A DNA stretch of 64,000 bases, taken from Psococerastis gibbosa (lineage: Eukaryota > Arthropoda > Insecta > Psocodea > Psocidae). A model generated the notes under the pieces. That model saw only the letters and a program-made list of their open reading frames with translations, made no database searches and was not told the origin of the DNA. The stretch covers positions 42,120,770 to 42,184,769 of the forward strand of contig OZ020484.1 in the NCBI GenBank assembly GCA_963971405.1. The letters run 5' to 3'. A program made the translations under genes and the position numbers. Shown in pieces: positions 47,026 through 56,600 of this stretch; position 1 is the first letter of the stretch, and every line of letters begins with the position of its first letter.

Positions 47026-47940
47026 GCGAAACACTATAAGGCAAATTTACAGAGGAAAAAGGTGTTTTTATTTCCCATTTGGGCGAATTTCGTGGCTTTC
47101 TTGACGGATCTAGCTCATGGGGGGGGGGGGGTAGCTGTGGGTCAACATAGGAAAAACCTATGTAGTATCGATTAAATCAGAGCGTTATAAAAATTAACTT
47201 ATAAAATAGATTTACTGATTTTTTTTTTGGGGGGGGGGGATATCCGCCCCCCTGTCTCCATCCATGGGGTGGATCCAGGGGGTGGGCACCTGCCTCCCTG
47301 TATCCGTCCATGGGGTGTAGCCAGAGTGACTACTTATTCTATTTATATTCTGCTTATTCTAGTTTAAGTGTATTCAAGGACAGATGAATGGGGGAGCTGC
47401 CCCCAAAATATTATATGCTAGCCTGTTGTAAGTTGCCTAACTTATTACGTTATAATGTAAAGGATGCTACATATGTTTATTATATTTTGAGCCAAATTAC
47501 CCCCCCCCCCCTCCCCAATGGGCTGGATCTACTCCTGGTATAGGTAGGAGCCTAAATTTAGGAAGTTGAACACTTCAAATTTAGTCCCAATGCAATTAAA
47601 TAGACGAACATGGTTAGATTGGACTAAATAGTTTGACAATCTTTTGTTAAATTGCTGATTGACACAATTTTTCTTAGTAACATATTCCTAGCTAAATATT
47701 AATAAATCTTCATAAATGCCGGAGTGTGACAATAGAATATTGTTCTATAATAAATAAATAAATATTACAAAAGCAGAAAATGTCAATTAATCGTATTAAA
47801 AAAATTATTGAAATACATCAAATTTACAGGTAAGTGTATATGGCATGGAACGCTTCTTCCATAATATCCAAGTTATCAGGTTTTGTCCGTTGCAGACAGC
47901 CCTAGCGCTCCTGGTGTTATTCCAGTGTGTATATATAATA
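47026..47940 (+). repeat. 0.9-kb G-run repeat, copy 2
   Basis: Second copy of the 41773-42693 repeat, same orientation. Differences are few base changes and G/C-run length changes. It ends ttattccagtgtgtatatat, immediately followed by aagtcttgaatgtctgctac, a piece of the outer foldback element found next to copy 1. Confidence 0.85.
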
Positions 47941-47984
47941 AGTCTTGAATGTCTGCTACCAGGTCACTGTTTTTTCTCATTGAT

Positions 47985-48332
47985 GGGGGCCATTCCATAT
48001 GTTTTTTTCAAAAATTGACAATTTTTAATTGAAGCGTATGCGCCAAATTTTTGAATTTATTTGCATTTGTTTTCTTCGTCGCCTTATTATTTAAACCTTA
48101 TTATAATTTTTATACAGAAATGCTTTCTTTTTAGAGAAATCAATTAAAATAGTTGTACTTGTCATATCACATGACGCCATTTCTAAATTTTAGATTGTTT
48201 GTTTCATTGTTTGTGATTTTACTCTATGATCAATTGATCATCGATCAATTTTAACAATGGCATAGAGTAAAATTGAAATGTCCTTCAATTTCATAATTTT
48301 CATTGACGTTGTACGTATGTGGAATGGGCGCC
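47985..48332. mobile_element. Foldback MITE, partly decayed
   Basis: Ends GGGGGCCATTCCATA / TATGTGGAATGGGCGCC. The right arm carries cataattttcattgacgttg, as in 39745-40049. The loop holds the palindrome gatcaattgatcatcgatca and the gcatagagtaaaattgaa block. The left arm pairs poorly, so this copy is older or chimeric. Confidence 0.6.
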
Positions 48333-48784
48333 AAAGTAAATCGTAATGCGCAGCCGCAGAGTCCCACAACGTCTGCACGCACATGGCATTGGCACGCACG
48401 CAAGTGTTCAATATTTCCCGCTTATTTTTAAAATCTCAAATATTCAAATATTATTTTTTCGTTGTGAAATGAATCAATTTATTTGTTATTTTTCACTTTC
48501 AGTGCTTCTTAAAACTAATATAATTGAAGTAATAGAACTTATACAAATATTATGGTTAATCCGAGCCTCAATGCATTGCATGCCATACCATTATTAATGT
48601 GTAGTAGGCCTATTATACAATATTAAAAAATTAATACGAATTATATTATTGGCCTGCGCATTCTATATACCACGCAATTGTACCATCGATCATAACCAGT
48701 GCTTTAGGATAGGTGAAAATGTATGGGCAGCCGATATTTAATTACCAACGCAACAATTATTTCCCATGGAACCAACACTAATTA
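48333..48784. other. AT-rich spacer, nothing recognised
   Basis: No supported gene or repeat structure. Confidence 0.4.
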
Positions 48785-48795
48785 ACTGATAAATT

Positions 48796-49048
48796 AAAAA
48801 AAAGTAAATTCGTGTCGGGGTGGTACTACCCGTGGTACAGGAGTTTTCAGGTTGCATCAACAGCCTCCTGTTTAACCTATCGACAGTCAGGGAAGACTGC
48901 CGGGACCACCGGCTTTACATGCCCTCCGAAGCATGGTAGTCAGAAGATAAATAATTGTACCACTAGAAAATTTTGGCATTCGGGTGGGACTCGAACCAGT
49001 CACCTTCTGGATGATAGTCCGAGTCGTTACCTCTACGCCATTCTGACT
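48796..49048 (-). mobile_element. tRNA-derived SINE
   Basis: Flanked by an 11-bp duplication ACTGATAAATT (48785-48795, 49049-49059). Read on the minus strand from 49048 it begins tagtcagaatggcgtagagg. It contains an A-box-like TGGCGTAGAGG and a perfect B box GGTTCGAGTCC (about 48984-48994), spaced as in a tRNA gene. A non-tRNA body follows (ccggtggtcccggcagtctt ...). RNA polymerase III transcription is inferred from the boxes. Confidence 0.82.
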
Positions 49049-49059
49049 ACTGATAAATT

Positions 49060-50329
49060 GAAAAGCATGTACGGGTCCACTATTACCGGTTCTTCCGTTT
49101 TGGCGTAGTATTTTACTGTTACACTCATAGGAGACACAATTTACTGAACAATCAATTATTTATGCGGATAATTAAAAATACCTTAAAATAATGGCGTATG
49201 GACTGGTTCTCTACTTCATGGATATTCCACATAAGTCTAGGCTATTTATAACTTACATACTATAATAAATTGAATTAAATAAAACATAAATAAACTATCC
49301 GATTTAGGAAGAACACAAGGGTGGCCAATATCTACTGTCCGCTTCCTCTTAAAAGTAAAATGTACCTCCTATGTAAATTAAACCTACAATGACATGAAAT
49401 TAAAAAAAAAACTAATAAGTTGAAAGCTAGTAATTGTAATGAAACACGAAATTAACCGAGGGGTTAGTATAGGACAACTACAGAGTTGCTACAATATAAA
49501 GCATGGCAAAGCTTAATCTATTCAATATTCAAGTCATGATTTTCCAAATTTGAAAGGCAGTGCATATATAATTATACTGTATATAACGGGTACTCCCTAT
49601 GGAAAAGTGAGAAATAGCAGGGTAAATAGGAACTAGACATTAAAAGTAAGTGAATAAAACATAATTTTCATTATGATTTGTGCTTATTCTTTTACTTTCC
49701 ACTTCCATTACCCCTGACTTTTTCCAATTTAAAATATATATTTTCCTATGCAAAAGGCCACAAATCGGGCTATTCGAGATATTAATAACCCAAGCAATTC
49801 AACTGATAAAACACTCAAATAGTCAAACATAAAAAATATTTTGATGGAATAGGAGAAACCGGGATTATGGGTCATGTACAAGCAGAACACGTACTTCCAA
49901 TTAAGTTGACCCATTACCTCAGATTTTCATGTTTCATCGTCTAACTCACCCGTGAAAGCAAATAGAAATTAAGCTATGCATCCAAGGGCGTCAGTTGGGG
50001 TCCCAGGCAGCAGGTTCAACATTGCCCCCCTCCCCAGTGAATGAAAAAAAGCGACCCTGACTAAAGAGATCATTACAGCATTAAAAAAAAACACCTACCT
50101 AGATTTCAACTTATTTTCAAAAATATTGAAATGACGCCCCTGTATACATAAACCTAATGTTAAAAAGAGCAGTCATAATAAGATGAAACACTAAACTAAT
50201 GATAACTTATTTCTAATTTAAAAAATATTGTTGGTAGATACAATGACAGTAGCCCAGCCGAATATATTTGTTAATTCCCAAATAGAGATCCGTCAAGACT
50301 CGACACTCAACCCTATGAGGGTGCCACGG
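49060..50329. other. AT-rich DNA, nothing recognised
   Basis: No reading frame with coding character, RNA gene or inverted structure was supported. Confidence 0.4.
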
Positions 50330-50465
50330 TGTATTTTTGTTTTTTTCGTGAACCTTGCTCAATACTAACGACCCTATGGACTTTCGGACATTGTTACATT
50401 ATTCATTTTTGGTCATTGGCTAACTGGTACACCTCCTCGATGTCAACATACACCGGCTAAAGCGA
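50330..50465. repeat. Palindromic repeat family 2, left-half copy
   Basis: The blocks caatactaacgaccctatgg, tttggtcattggctaactgg, tacacctcctcgatgtcaac and acaccggcta match the left arm of 58700-59043. A foldback MITE (50469-50687) starts immediately after. Confidence 0.6.
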
Positions 50466-50468
50466 TAA

Positions 50469-50687
50469 GGCGGCTATTCCACCGACGTCGTTTTTCAATG
50501 TGAATGTACATGACGTGGTAGCAGACGTCATAAATAAGTCTCTACCATATTGTAACTTAATTTATAATAGATAAGTTAAGTATCTACATTATAGTCCCCT
50601 TAAAATATGGCTGAGACTTACTAATGATGTCTGCTACCAAGTCATGACACATTCACATTGAAAAACGACGTCGGTGGAATAGCCGCC
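50469..50687. mobile_element. Foldback MITE (TAA duplication)
   Basis: A 219-bp hairpin with ends GGCGGCTATTCCACCGACGT / ACGTCGGTGGAATAGCCGCC and TAA on both sides (50466-50468, 50688-50690). The arms pair through cgtttttcaatgtgaatgta and the core ggtagcagacgtcataaata. The loop is shared with 13274-13554 and 20857-21141. Confidence 0.88.
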
Positions 50688-50694
50688 TAATGAG

Positions 50695-51003
50695 ACTAGC
50701 CTACCATCGAAATAGGAAAATATAAGACGCTATCGGGGAAGAAAGACAGTTAGTAGCCCAGATACGAATCAGGAGAGCGAAATGGATGGGGCATTTGCTA
50801 AGGCACGAAAATCTGGTACACACTATTATCGAGGGCACAGTAGATGGAAATAACCGAAGAGGACGGCCGAAGAAGGAATTCATGGATCAAGTAAAAGAAG
50901 ACGCAGGAGCAATATCATATCAAGAACTGAAGAGGAAGATCGAGGACCGAGTAAACTGGAGGACGATATGCAGGGAGTTGCTGCCAACCAATCGCTAAGA
51001 TTG
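50695..51003 (+). mobile_element. Reverse transcriptase C-terminal fragment
   Basis: The plus-strand frame 50786-50998 reads KWMGHLLRHENLVHTIIEG, NNRRGRPKKEFMDQVKEDAG, YQELKRKIEDRVNWR. This is the C-terminal end of a non-LTR polyprotein (GHxLRH...GRPxxxxxDQ...DRxxWR). The frame is intact over this stretch, but nothing upstream is preserved. Directly adjoins the preceding MITE. Confidence 0.8.
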
Positions 51004-51625
51004 TAACCTTATGAAGAAGAAGAATAGATGTTCGGGTCAACAGTGAGCTGTAAGCGCCGTAAGCGGTTTTCTATGGTAGAACTCAACGATGTCTATAGCG
51101 ACAGCTATATGCCTGGTTTTTCATCGATCATCTTCAAATAAATCATTACCGTACGTAAAGAAAAATGGTATCAATAAATTAGAGGGCAACTTGTATTTAT
51201 TGGATCTGCTGTGATTTGTTTATAAATGGTTAAGAAGGCTGTGTTTGGCTGTCCCTCGCTATTTAAGTGGGCGTCTTGTATTATTTAGTAGCGTTATCAA
51301 TAAGTAGAACCCTACTTCCATGGCGAAGGGCAGCTAAGCACAGTCTGCGAATCATTTTACAGGTAAATGGCGTCTGATCCATTAAGCTATAGTCCCTCAT
51401 ATCCTCAAGCATTAGACAATGTTTATCAACAGTTTAACCCGACGGACAAATTTGTCTACTCTAAGTTTTTATCATATCCAAAACCATGGGCAATCCATTG
51501 GAAATGACTGGCTGGAAGACCCACCCCCACCATCGCTTGAAACGTCTCGGTAAGGAATACTGGACGGCACCGCATGTACCAATGCATGGCAGTATTCTTC
51601 ATCTAATCGATGATGGGGACCGCCC
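51004..51625. other. Spacer, nothing recognised
   Basis: No supported gene. Only short AT-rich and mixed sequence is seen. Confidence 0.4.
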
Positions 51626-51628
51626 TTA

Positions 51629-51770
51629 GGCGCATATTCCACCTACGTCAATAGTGCATAGTAAATGTGGTATTGACGTGGTGGCAGACATTAAAGACAG
51701 TCTAAAAATGGCTGCTAACACGTCAATACCACATTTACTATGCACCATTGACGTAGGTGGAATATGCGCC
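51629..51770. mobile_element. Foldback MITE (TTA duplication), short form
   Basis: A 142-bp near-perfect hairpin with ends GGCGCATATTCCACCTACGT / ACGTAGGTGGAATATGCGCC and TTA on both sides (51626-51628, 51771-51773). The arms pair to tattgacgtggtggcagaca; the loop is only about 25 nt. Confidence 0.9.
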
Positions 51771-51773
51771 TTA

Positions 51774-52789
51774 TTGTAGAACCTCCCTGTGAGAATAGTC
51801 TTGTCGTTCATTACTCCTTTCCAAAACAGAAATGAAAGCTCACCGAACGCTCTAGGGGTTACTATGGTCCATCCATCAAAAATAAATGAACGATTGTCAG
51901 TCAGGGCTCGAGTTTACTTGCCATGTTTTTAAGTGTTATCATACTGTTCGGCAGTATGTTCACGGCAAATCGCTAAAATTTTAACACCAAACAGTACTAA
52001 GCCGGTACTGTAAATGCTAAATCATAGCAGCATTGTCAAACACTTAAATATTTCCTCAATACAAGAACATGATATTCAGATACAATCGGAGTGAACACAT
52101 TTACTTAGTTAAAAATCAAATTTCACAAAAAATATTGGTCTTAGACCTATTATTGACAACTCAAGAGATAGAGGACATATTTCTGAGCATCTAGGTCTAC
52201 AGTATGTTCTAGTCATGAAAAGCAATTGGCACCAGCAGTGGAATTACTCACGCCCACTATTATGATCACGATGGAGACATGCAATATATCAAAAAGAGGA
52301 ACTTTTCTTTTAGCCCTTGAGGTGTCATGAAGACATCTAGACAATCAATATTTTTCTACGAAATTCAATTTTATAACGTAATAAATGTCATGCGGTTCAC
52401 TCCGGCAGCTCTTCATATCTACCCCGAAATTGGGAACACGGTGCAACTCTACCATTCAAAACCTCTAAGATTTTGAAGAAATCCCGAAAGACGTGAAGCT
52501 GATAGTACACTCAGCTGCACTACGTAACCTTTCAGAGGTAGTAACCAGATTAACAGTTGGCTGTGACAGACCAAAAAACCTGCATCATCACAGCCTGTAG
52601 TAATGCTCTGGAGGGTGACAGTGGCGCGAGAGAACTTCAAGAATAATGCAAAGAAAGTGAATGATTCAGTAGAAGTTAACACTTTCAGACATTCAAAGAA
52701 GTCAAACCAGCACTTTGTTTCATTAGTAACGGAATGAATAAACCCGACAAGCTCTCTTCACAAAGGGAATCATTACTACGGGTCTGATG
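51774..52789. other. Spacer, nothing recognised
   Basis: No supported gene or repeat. Confidence 0.4.
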
Positions 52790-53160
52790 GGGCTCATCAA
52801 GTTCAATGTTCAATTAATGTCAATCCTGTACTTGGTTAAGTGGAACAAACGGCTGTTACAATGTCAATGGTAAGCATGTCTGAGCTTTGCACTTGTATAG
52901 TCGGTGTGGGTTGACATCGAGGAGTAAATCAGTTTGCCAGCGGCTAGAACTTCATTTGGAAGGCGGCAATTCCACCGACCTCGTTTTGCATAATGCACGC
53001 GACATTGACGTGGTAGCAGACATCATTAATAAGTCTTTAATGTCTGCTACCACGTCAATGTCACGTGCATTATGCAAAACTAGGTCGGTGGCATGGCCGC
53101 CGAAGCAATACCAATAATGTCCGAATGCCGATGGGGTCATTGGCAGGGCGAGATTAAATG
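52790..53160. repeat. Palindromic repeat family 2 copy, split by a MITE
   Basis: The blocks acttggttaag, caatggtaagcatgtctgag, gtcggtgtgggttgacatcg and cagtttgccagcggctagaa, then, beyond the MITE at 52963-53101, ccaataatgtccgaatg and gtcattggcaggg. These are collinear with 19440-19640 and with the right half of 58700-59043. Confidence 0.7.
52963..53101. mobile_element. Foldback MITE (GAA duplication), short form
   Basis: A 139-bp hairpin with ends GGCGGCAATTCCACCGACCT / AGGTCGGTGGCATGGCCGCC and GAA on both sides (52960-52962, 53102-53104). The arms pair through cgttttgcataatgcacg and attgacgtggtagcagacat. It is inserted in a family 2 repeat; the uninterrupted relative at 19440-19640 shows the empty site. 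Confidence 0.88.
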
Positions 53161-53409
53161 GTCCATAACCGCGGCCGGTGAAGCTATTGTTGACGGTACT
53201 ATTATAAAAAGCAGAGGAGCATTTTTTCAAACCTTAGCGAATTCAATGATAACTGTGCATTCAATATTTCCCGTGAAACTTACTTTTAACACAATAAGCA
53301 TAGCATATAGCATGCTACATGATTCCCTCTCTTGGGACTGAAAAATAAAGCTAACTCATTGATGGGGAAACTTTGTCTAGGATATAAGCAATGCCAGCAT
53401 TAGGCCCTG

Positions 53410-53640
53410 TTCAGTGAAGCGCTGCGGCTACAGGTCCTGGTAGCCTTCTTTTTCGGCGGACTAGGTCCATTCTTTAGTACCGGCTTAGCCTATGTCATTT
53501 CCGTCCTTTTTGGGTTGATTAGGTTCCTTGGGAGACGCCACCGTTTTGGTTTGCATTCTTGGGAACCGTAGGCTACTGTACATTTTTATTCGGCTGCGGT
53601 AGCCTGGCATCACCACCGACCGTTGTATAGTCGTATAGTT
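53410..53640 (-). pseudogene. Tandem duplicate of the NACHT-ankyrin gene's 3' end
   Basis: About 230 bp immediately downstream of the stop codon repeat the last part of the coding region (53642-53890). The minus strand reads GGDARLPQPNKNVQ, a stop, then PTVPKNANQNG and a decayed version of the lysine/proline-rich tail, down to a second gcgctgcggctacagg end. Stops and frameshifts show it is not translated as a tail. Confidence 0.8.
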
Positions 53641-53641
53641 G

Positions 53642-56600
53642 TCACTGAGGCGCTGCGGATGCAGATCCCTGTCCTTGGCTAGCCGCCTTCTTCTTCGGTT
53701 TATTAGGCACATTCTTTCGCGCTTGGTTAGCCTTCGGCACCTGATTGGCCTTTCCGTCCTTTTTAGGCTGATTTGGCCCTTTGGGAGGCGCCTCCTTAGC
53801 CTTTCCATTTTGATTAGTATTCTTGGGAACCGCAGGCTGCTGGATATTTTTATTTTTATTCGGCTGCGGTAGTTTGGCATCACCACCGGTCGGGTTAGGA
53901 GGATTCTTGACTTTTTTCTTTTGTTTTGGATGATTTTGAGCTCCTGGAGCATGAGGGTTTTTAGCCTTTGCAGTATTTTTACTCGGATTAGGCTGCGTCT
54001 GTTGCCGCATAATAGAGGCAATGTTATCAATATTAAGCTTGCCCGTGAGTTCCCTTATTAGATTCAAAAGGAAAGGATCCTGAAAACCCTGCGCTTGAGC
54101 AGCTGGTTGTGGCTTAGGCTTTACCTTCTTCACTTTTGGTGGGTTAACTTTTTTCGGCGCCTGTGATTGTAACTTAGCATTGGAAGTATGCGGCTGCATA
54201 AAATTAGCTGGCGGTGGCTGTGTCGGGTCGGGTGGCGTATTTGCAAAATGCACATCTGCCAACGGCTGTATGAAATTAGACTGCTGAATTGCAACAGTGT
54301 TTGAATTTTTTTTCTTCCTCACCCTCTTTTTCGGCGCTGTAACAGTAAGATTTAACAAGCTTTCTATAACATCCGGCTCAAACTCTGCAGGTTTCTTCCC
54401 ATTATCAACTTCATCATCATGTTCCACAGACCGATCACACACTACCATTTTAGGCGCTTTAACCGTTCGAATAAAATCAACTAGAACATCTTCACCAGCA
54501 GCAGTTAAAATACTCAAACTACTTTCACTATTAAGATTGACAGAATTAAAATCAACACCTTTACTAAGAAGATATGAAACTATCGCGGCGTTTGCAGAAT
54601 GAGCTGCAGCATGCGACAGGTTACTACCGTCTTTTGTAATGCAGTGAATGCTGGCGCCAGCGTTAATTAAAATCTCTATAATTCCAAAAAATCCTCTATT
54701 GGTTGCAACAAACAAAGGTGTTTGTCCCAGCTCGTCCTGCTGGTCAACTAGAACACTTGGAATTTCCAGCAGCAAACTGACCGTGCTCTCCCAGCCACTC
54801 CTCACAGCCATATGCAACAGCGATGAACCCTTGATTGTTTGATTAACATTAACACCGAGGTCCAACATCATTTTTACAGCAACATCGTTTCCTTTCGTAA
54901 CAGCAACTGCAATCACCGGCACATCCTTTTTGGTGTTACAATGCAGGAGTTGAGGATACGACGCAAGCAATAGCTGCAAAGCGGTACAAGCCCAACCGCT
55001 TTTATTTCCTGCTACTGCTGTAAGTGCGCCTATTAAAAACGCCTCGGGAGATAGCTGGGTATTGTCTTTCAATTTTGCTAAAGCAGTTAATAGAAGTTCA
55101 GTGTCATAATTTTCAATTGTAAGATCAATAATATTCTTATTCGTATTAGCATTGGTTGCTAAAATATTAGCACCTGCGTTAAGTAAGATCCCAGCGCATT
55201 TGCTGTGATTCCTCTGCGCAGCAACTTGAAGCGCGGTATAACCTTCCGAATTTACACGTTCCAGAAGCCACAGTTTGGAGTCCCTAGTATCTCTGCGAAG
55301 CAAGTACTCTAAAATCCTTATTGCACCGTGAGACGCAGCCAAATGCAGGTAAGTCATTCCCTCCACAATATTGTCATCCACCCACGGCTGAGGAGGCAGC
55401 ACGTCAATTCCAAGCTTTGTCACGATACCATTTTCTAAAAGTCCCAAAAACAAATCGAGATAGTCTCCTTCCACAGCCTTTTTTAAAGTTTTCCAGTCAA
55501 TGGGCAAAATATCAGTCGGGAAATTCGAAAAATGCTTTCGTTCCACCAAAGGAGCCACATTTCCCATATCGTTGCATTTCACAGCAAACTGCATAGCTGT
55601 CCAATTGAAAACGCTGTCAACTTTCGAGATATCTGCACCAGCTTCCAGCAGCATACAGATTACTTGTTCGGCATCTTTTTGTGAAGCAGCCAAGTGAAGA
55701 GCAGTACGGCCACCCAAATCAATTTTGTTGATGTCTACAGATTTTTCAGATAAGAGTACGTTCAAATCATCATAATTTTGATTTAAAACCGCTTCATGTA
55801 ATTTGCAGTCTTTAGCGAGCAACCTATCCAAAAAATATCTCACCAAATTGAATGATGAAGAATCATAAGTTTCTGACGTTAAAAACTCCAAGTTCTCTTT
55901 TAAATGGCTCTCAAAGAAGCGCGCCACGAAATATTCGGCGAAAGTACGATGAATAAATTGGGGGACTTCCCCTTTGTAAGAAACAACGATACCCGTTTTC
56001 TCTTCTCCCTTAGCCACTTCATCCTTAAGTTCCAGGATTTCAAACGGTAGCAAAGGGGGAACAAGTCGGGCGCATTGCTCGTGATTGAGCATCGTAAGCA
56101 GCGCAAGTTTCATTAAACGCACTTCCTGCGATTTCCTCCACATTTGAGCTTGGTTACGCGAAACCGCATTTGTAGCAACCACTTTCGCTTTTTCATCAAG
56201 AATGTTGAGTTTCTTCCCAACAAACGCCTCAAACAATTCTAAACGGTTAATTTTCGAAGGGAGCGTCAGAATTCCTGTCTGGTGGAAAACGTTCAGTTCA
56301 GTTTCAAACGTTTCAGCAAGCATTCTAGTCTGCAAAGGGATGCCGTAAAACTCGTCACTCTCGCCGTCAAATGATGAACTCACCAAAGAAAGTACTTTTT
56401 CGATAAATTCGTTCAACTTCTCTTGCTTAATATCCGAAATATTTCTAACCCAAAATTTGGACAAAAAGTCTTTCTGATCCTTTGCGGTAAATGCCTTTAT
56501 ATTGTATGGAATAATATTAGTAGATTTTAACAATTGATCGCGCATAATTGGACGAGCAGTAACCCAAACTCGTTCAATTTTGGAATTCTGCAGAACGCGT

